62,939 nt of DNA from JAFNAG01 sp041501225 (GTDB lineage: Bacteria; Acidobacteriota; UBA6911). Position numbers and translations under genes: made by a program. Below are positions 61,235-62,939 of this stretch, one piece after another; the stretch's first letter is position 1, and each line of letters starts with the position of its first letter. The stretch lies in NCBI GenBank assembly GCA_041501225.1, contig JBGQNR010000010.1, positions 1 through 62,939 on the forward strand, read 5' to 3'. The notes beneath the pieces were generated by a model. It saw only the letters and a list, made by a program, of their open reading frames with translations, searched no databases and was not told the DNA's origin.

Positions 61235-62939
61235 ATGAGCAAAATCAGGGTTCTGCCTGAAATCCTGGCCAACAAAATTGCTGCCGGCGAGATCGTCGAG
61301 CGCCCGGCTTCTGTGGTCAAGGAGCTCCTGGAGAACGCGCTGGATGCCGGCGCCCGATCCCTCTACATCGGCGTCGAAGCTGGAGGCAAAAAAAGGATTG
61401 TCGTCCGCGATGACGGCGAAGGGATGACTCAGGATGACGCGATTCTTGCTTTCGAGCATCACGCGACCAGCAAACTACGGACGGTCGAGGATCTGTCGGC
61501 GATTGCCACGCTTGGATTCAGGGGTGAGGCTCTGCCCTCGATTGCCTCCATCTCTCGCTTGACACTGCGAACTCGCCACGAGTCCGCTCCCGATGCCGCG
61601 CCAGGAACCGAGATCGAGCTTCAGGGCGGCACCATGCGCTCGGTCAAGGAAATCCCATGGGACAAGGGGACCGAAGTGACCGTTCGGGATCTCTTTTTCA
61701 ATATGCCGGCGCGGCGCAAATTCTTGCGCGCTCACGATACTGAGCTCGGCCACATTACCCGTTTGGCCACTCAGTACGCTCTCGCTCACCCGGAGATTCG
61801 TTTTACGCTGGAGAGTGAGGGACGCAGGCTGATCGACGTGGTTGCGGTTCCCTCGGTACGTGAAAGGGCCTATCAGCTCTTCGGCGACAGTTTTTTGAAG
61901 AACCTCGTGGAGATATCGGGGCGCGCCGGAGATGTAGTCATTCACGGTTTTGCATCGCAGCCGCACGAGCAGAGAACAAACCCATACTCGCAGTTCTTCT
62001 TCGTAAATCAGCGCATGGTGCGCGACAAGGTCATGACGAGTGCCGTACGGCAGGCCTACCTCAACACCATGCCGGCATCCGCTTATCCGATCATCCTCCT
62101 TTTTGTCGAACTCCCCTTCGACCAGATTGATGTCAACGTGCATCCGGCCAAGACCGAAATCCGTTTTCGGGAACAGAGCCTCATCCACGATTTGATTCGG
62201 GAGAGCATCCAGCGGGCGCTCGTGGGCGCCAGGACGATTCCGGCGTTCGAGCACCGCAGCATGGGGGAACGGCCCGCCGGTTCGTTCGCTCCAGGTGGGC
62301 AATCCTTTGACGCCGGCGCTGCCGGCGCAGCGCAGGTGAGCCCATTCGATTTCACCCCTCCCGCATCCGCGCCCGATCCTTTCCAGAGGGCCTTCAACTA
62401 TCCGCTCCGCGAGGTGCCGCAACCGCCGACAGTTCAGCTGGAGGATCACCACACCCTGAGAATGCGTCCTGAACTTCTGTTGGCGGCAGCGACGGAATCC
62501 ATGACCGAGACGTTCCGCCCGGCGGAGGTGCGCATTCTGGGACAGATCCAGGAGAGCTACATTATCGCCTGCAATCGCGACGGGCTGCTGATTGTAGACC
62601 AGCATGTGGCACACGAGCGCATACTCTATGAAAAGATCGCACTGGCTATGAGCCGCGATGTGGTTGAGGTCCAGGGACTGCTGGTGCCGGTCACGATTGA
62701 ACTGGCGCCGCATCAATCCGCGCTTTTGGAACGCGTGCTCCCGGAACTGAATCGGAACGGATTCCAGGTCGAACATTTCGGTGGCAACACGGTGGTAGTG
62801 CGGGCCGTGCCTGCCGTTGCGGGCGAAGTCGACTGCCACAAGCTGCTGGCCGAGCTCCTCGAGGGGCTCGAAGTCGAAGAGCGCACTTTGGATGTGGAAC
62901 GCATCCGGGACCGCATGGCTGTGAGCATGGCATGTCGAG
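61235..62939 (+). CDS. mutL: DNA mismatch repair protein MutL, N-terminal part (3' truncated)
   Basis: MutL links mismatch recognition to strand incision. Reading from ATG 61235, the GHKL ATPase motifs are complete: KELLENALDAG (E33), RDDGEGM (59-64) and GFRGEAL (94-100). A Pro/Ala-rich linker follows, and the start of the C-terminal dimerisation domain carries DQHVAHERILYE (from about 455), the metal-binding endonuclease motif with Val for the usual Ala. The gene runs off the right edge; at least 568 codons are present. Confidence 0.95.
   Translation, partial: MSKIRVLPEILANKIAAGEIVERPASVVKELLENALDAGARSLYIGVEAGGKKRIVVRDDGEGMTQDDAILAFEHHATSKLRTVEDLSAIATLGFRGEALPSIASISRLTLRTRHESAPDAAPGTEIELQGGTMRSVKEIPWDKGTEVTVRDLFFNMPARRKFLRAHDTELGHITRLATQYALAHPEIRFTLESEGRRLIDVVAVPSVRERAYQLFGDSFLKNLVEISGRAGDVVIHGFASQPHEQRTNPYSQFFFVNQRMVRDKVMTSAVRQAYLNTMPASAYPIILLFVELPFDQIDVNVHPAKTEIRFREQSLIHDLIRESIQRALVGARTIPAFEHRSMGERPAGSFAPGGQSFDAGAAGAAQVSPFDFTPPASAPDPFQRAFNYPLREVPQPPTVQLEDHHTLRMRPELLLAAATESMTETFRPAEVRILGQIQESYIIACNRDGLLIVDQHVAHERILYEKIALAMSRDVVEVQGLLVPVTIELAPHQSALLERVLPELNRNGFQVEHFGGNTVVVRAVPAVAGEVDCHKLLAELLEGLEVEERTLDVERIRDRMAVSMACR

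Noticed and set aside
61475..62839. 454-codon open frame on the minus strand
   Set aside because: It lies antisense to mutL, whose motifs are all in the plus frame; GC-rich coding DNA often opens the opposite strand.

Overview
The window reads as a chromosomal stretch from a Gram-negative, fairly GC-rich bacterium, most likely an Acidobacteriota member or close relative. The envelope is clearly diderm: LolA- and BamD-type proteins, an MlaE/MlaF/MlaD set, an LpxL-type acyltransferase and a periplasmic amidase. Heat-shock control appears to be of the HspR (MerR-like) type. Gene order and the abundance of short intergenic hairpin repeats fit Acidobacteriota, but this assignment is inference from memory and not a search result. 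I see no rRNA, tRNA, transposase, phage or CRISPR locus.

Layout. 1-4.3 kb: glnD (5' truncated) and glnE, the two modifying enzymes of nitrogen control. 4.5-9.5 kb: dnaK-hsp20-dnaJ-hspR plus a secreted protein, with a strong promoter overlapping a palindrome. 9.7-12.2 kb (minus): two unrecognised proteins and a RodZ-like protein. 12.4-16.4 kb: lipoprotein, MacB/FtsX-type permease, LolD-type ATPase, small membrane protein and LolA-like carrier, a plausible lipoprotein-sorting locus. 16.5-20 kb (minus): mlaE-mlaF-mlaD and a CDP-alcohol phosphatidyltransferase. 20.2-32 kb: aroC, def-fmt-rsmB, rpe, bamD, a response regulator, valS, birA, ftsY. 32.2-41.5 kb (minus): Crp/Fnr regulator, an unrecognised membrane protein, an AMIN-type amidase, a lytic transglycosylase, then pilT-recX-alaS. 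41.6-53.9 kb: membrane proteins, fabG, radC, a PfkB kinase, an isochorismatase-fold protein, hemW, threonine aldolase, meaB with methylmalonyl-CoA epimerase, MTA phosphorylase with a second PfkB kinase, and a TPR protein. 54-59.6 kb: LpxL-like acyltransferase divergent from a cluster of unrecognised genes, then a single-module Clp-type AAA+ protein. 59.8 kb to the end: hisS and mutL (3' truncated).

The most distinctive feature is non-coding. At least two families of imperfect palindromes sit a few bases after stop codons. Family A has arms related to GCAGCCACGAAGGACACGAA; family B has arms related to AACGCAGAGGGCGCAGAG. Several copies are followed by T runs, so they probably act as terminators or 3'-end stabilisers. 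Other palindromes occur in larger intergenic mosaics, and one has entered the glnE reading frame. A second copy of the dnaK 3' tail plus its hairpin lies just after dnaK. Among proteins, the best leads are four exact-length 34-residue repeats at the MlaD C-terminus, an isochorismatase-fold protein with Ser in place of the catalytic Cys, a one-module Clp ATPase, and a three-gene cluster of unknown function beside lpxL.
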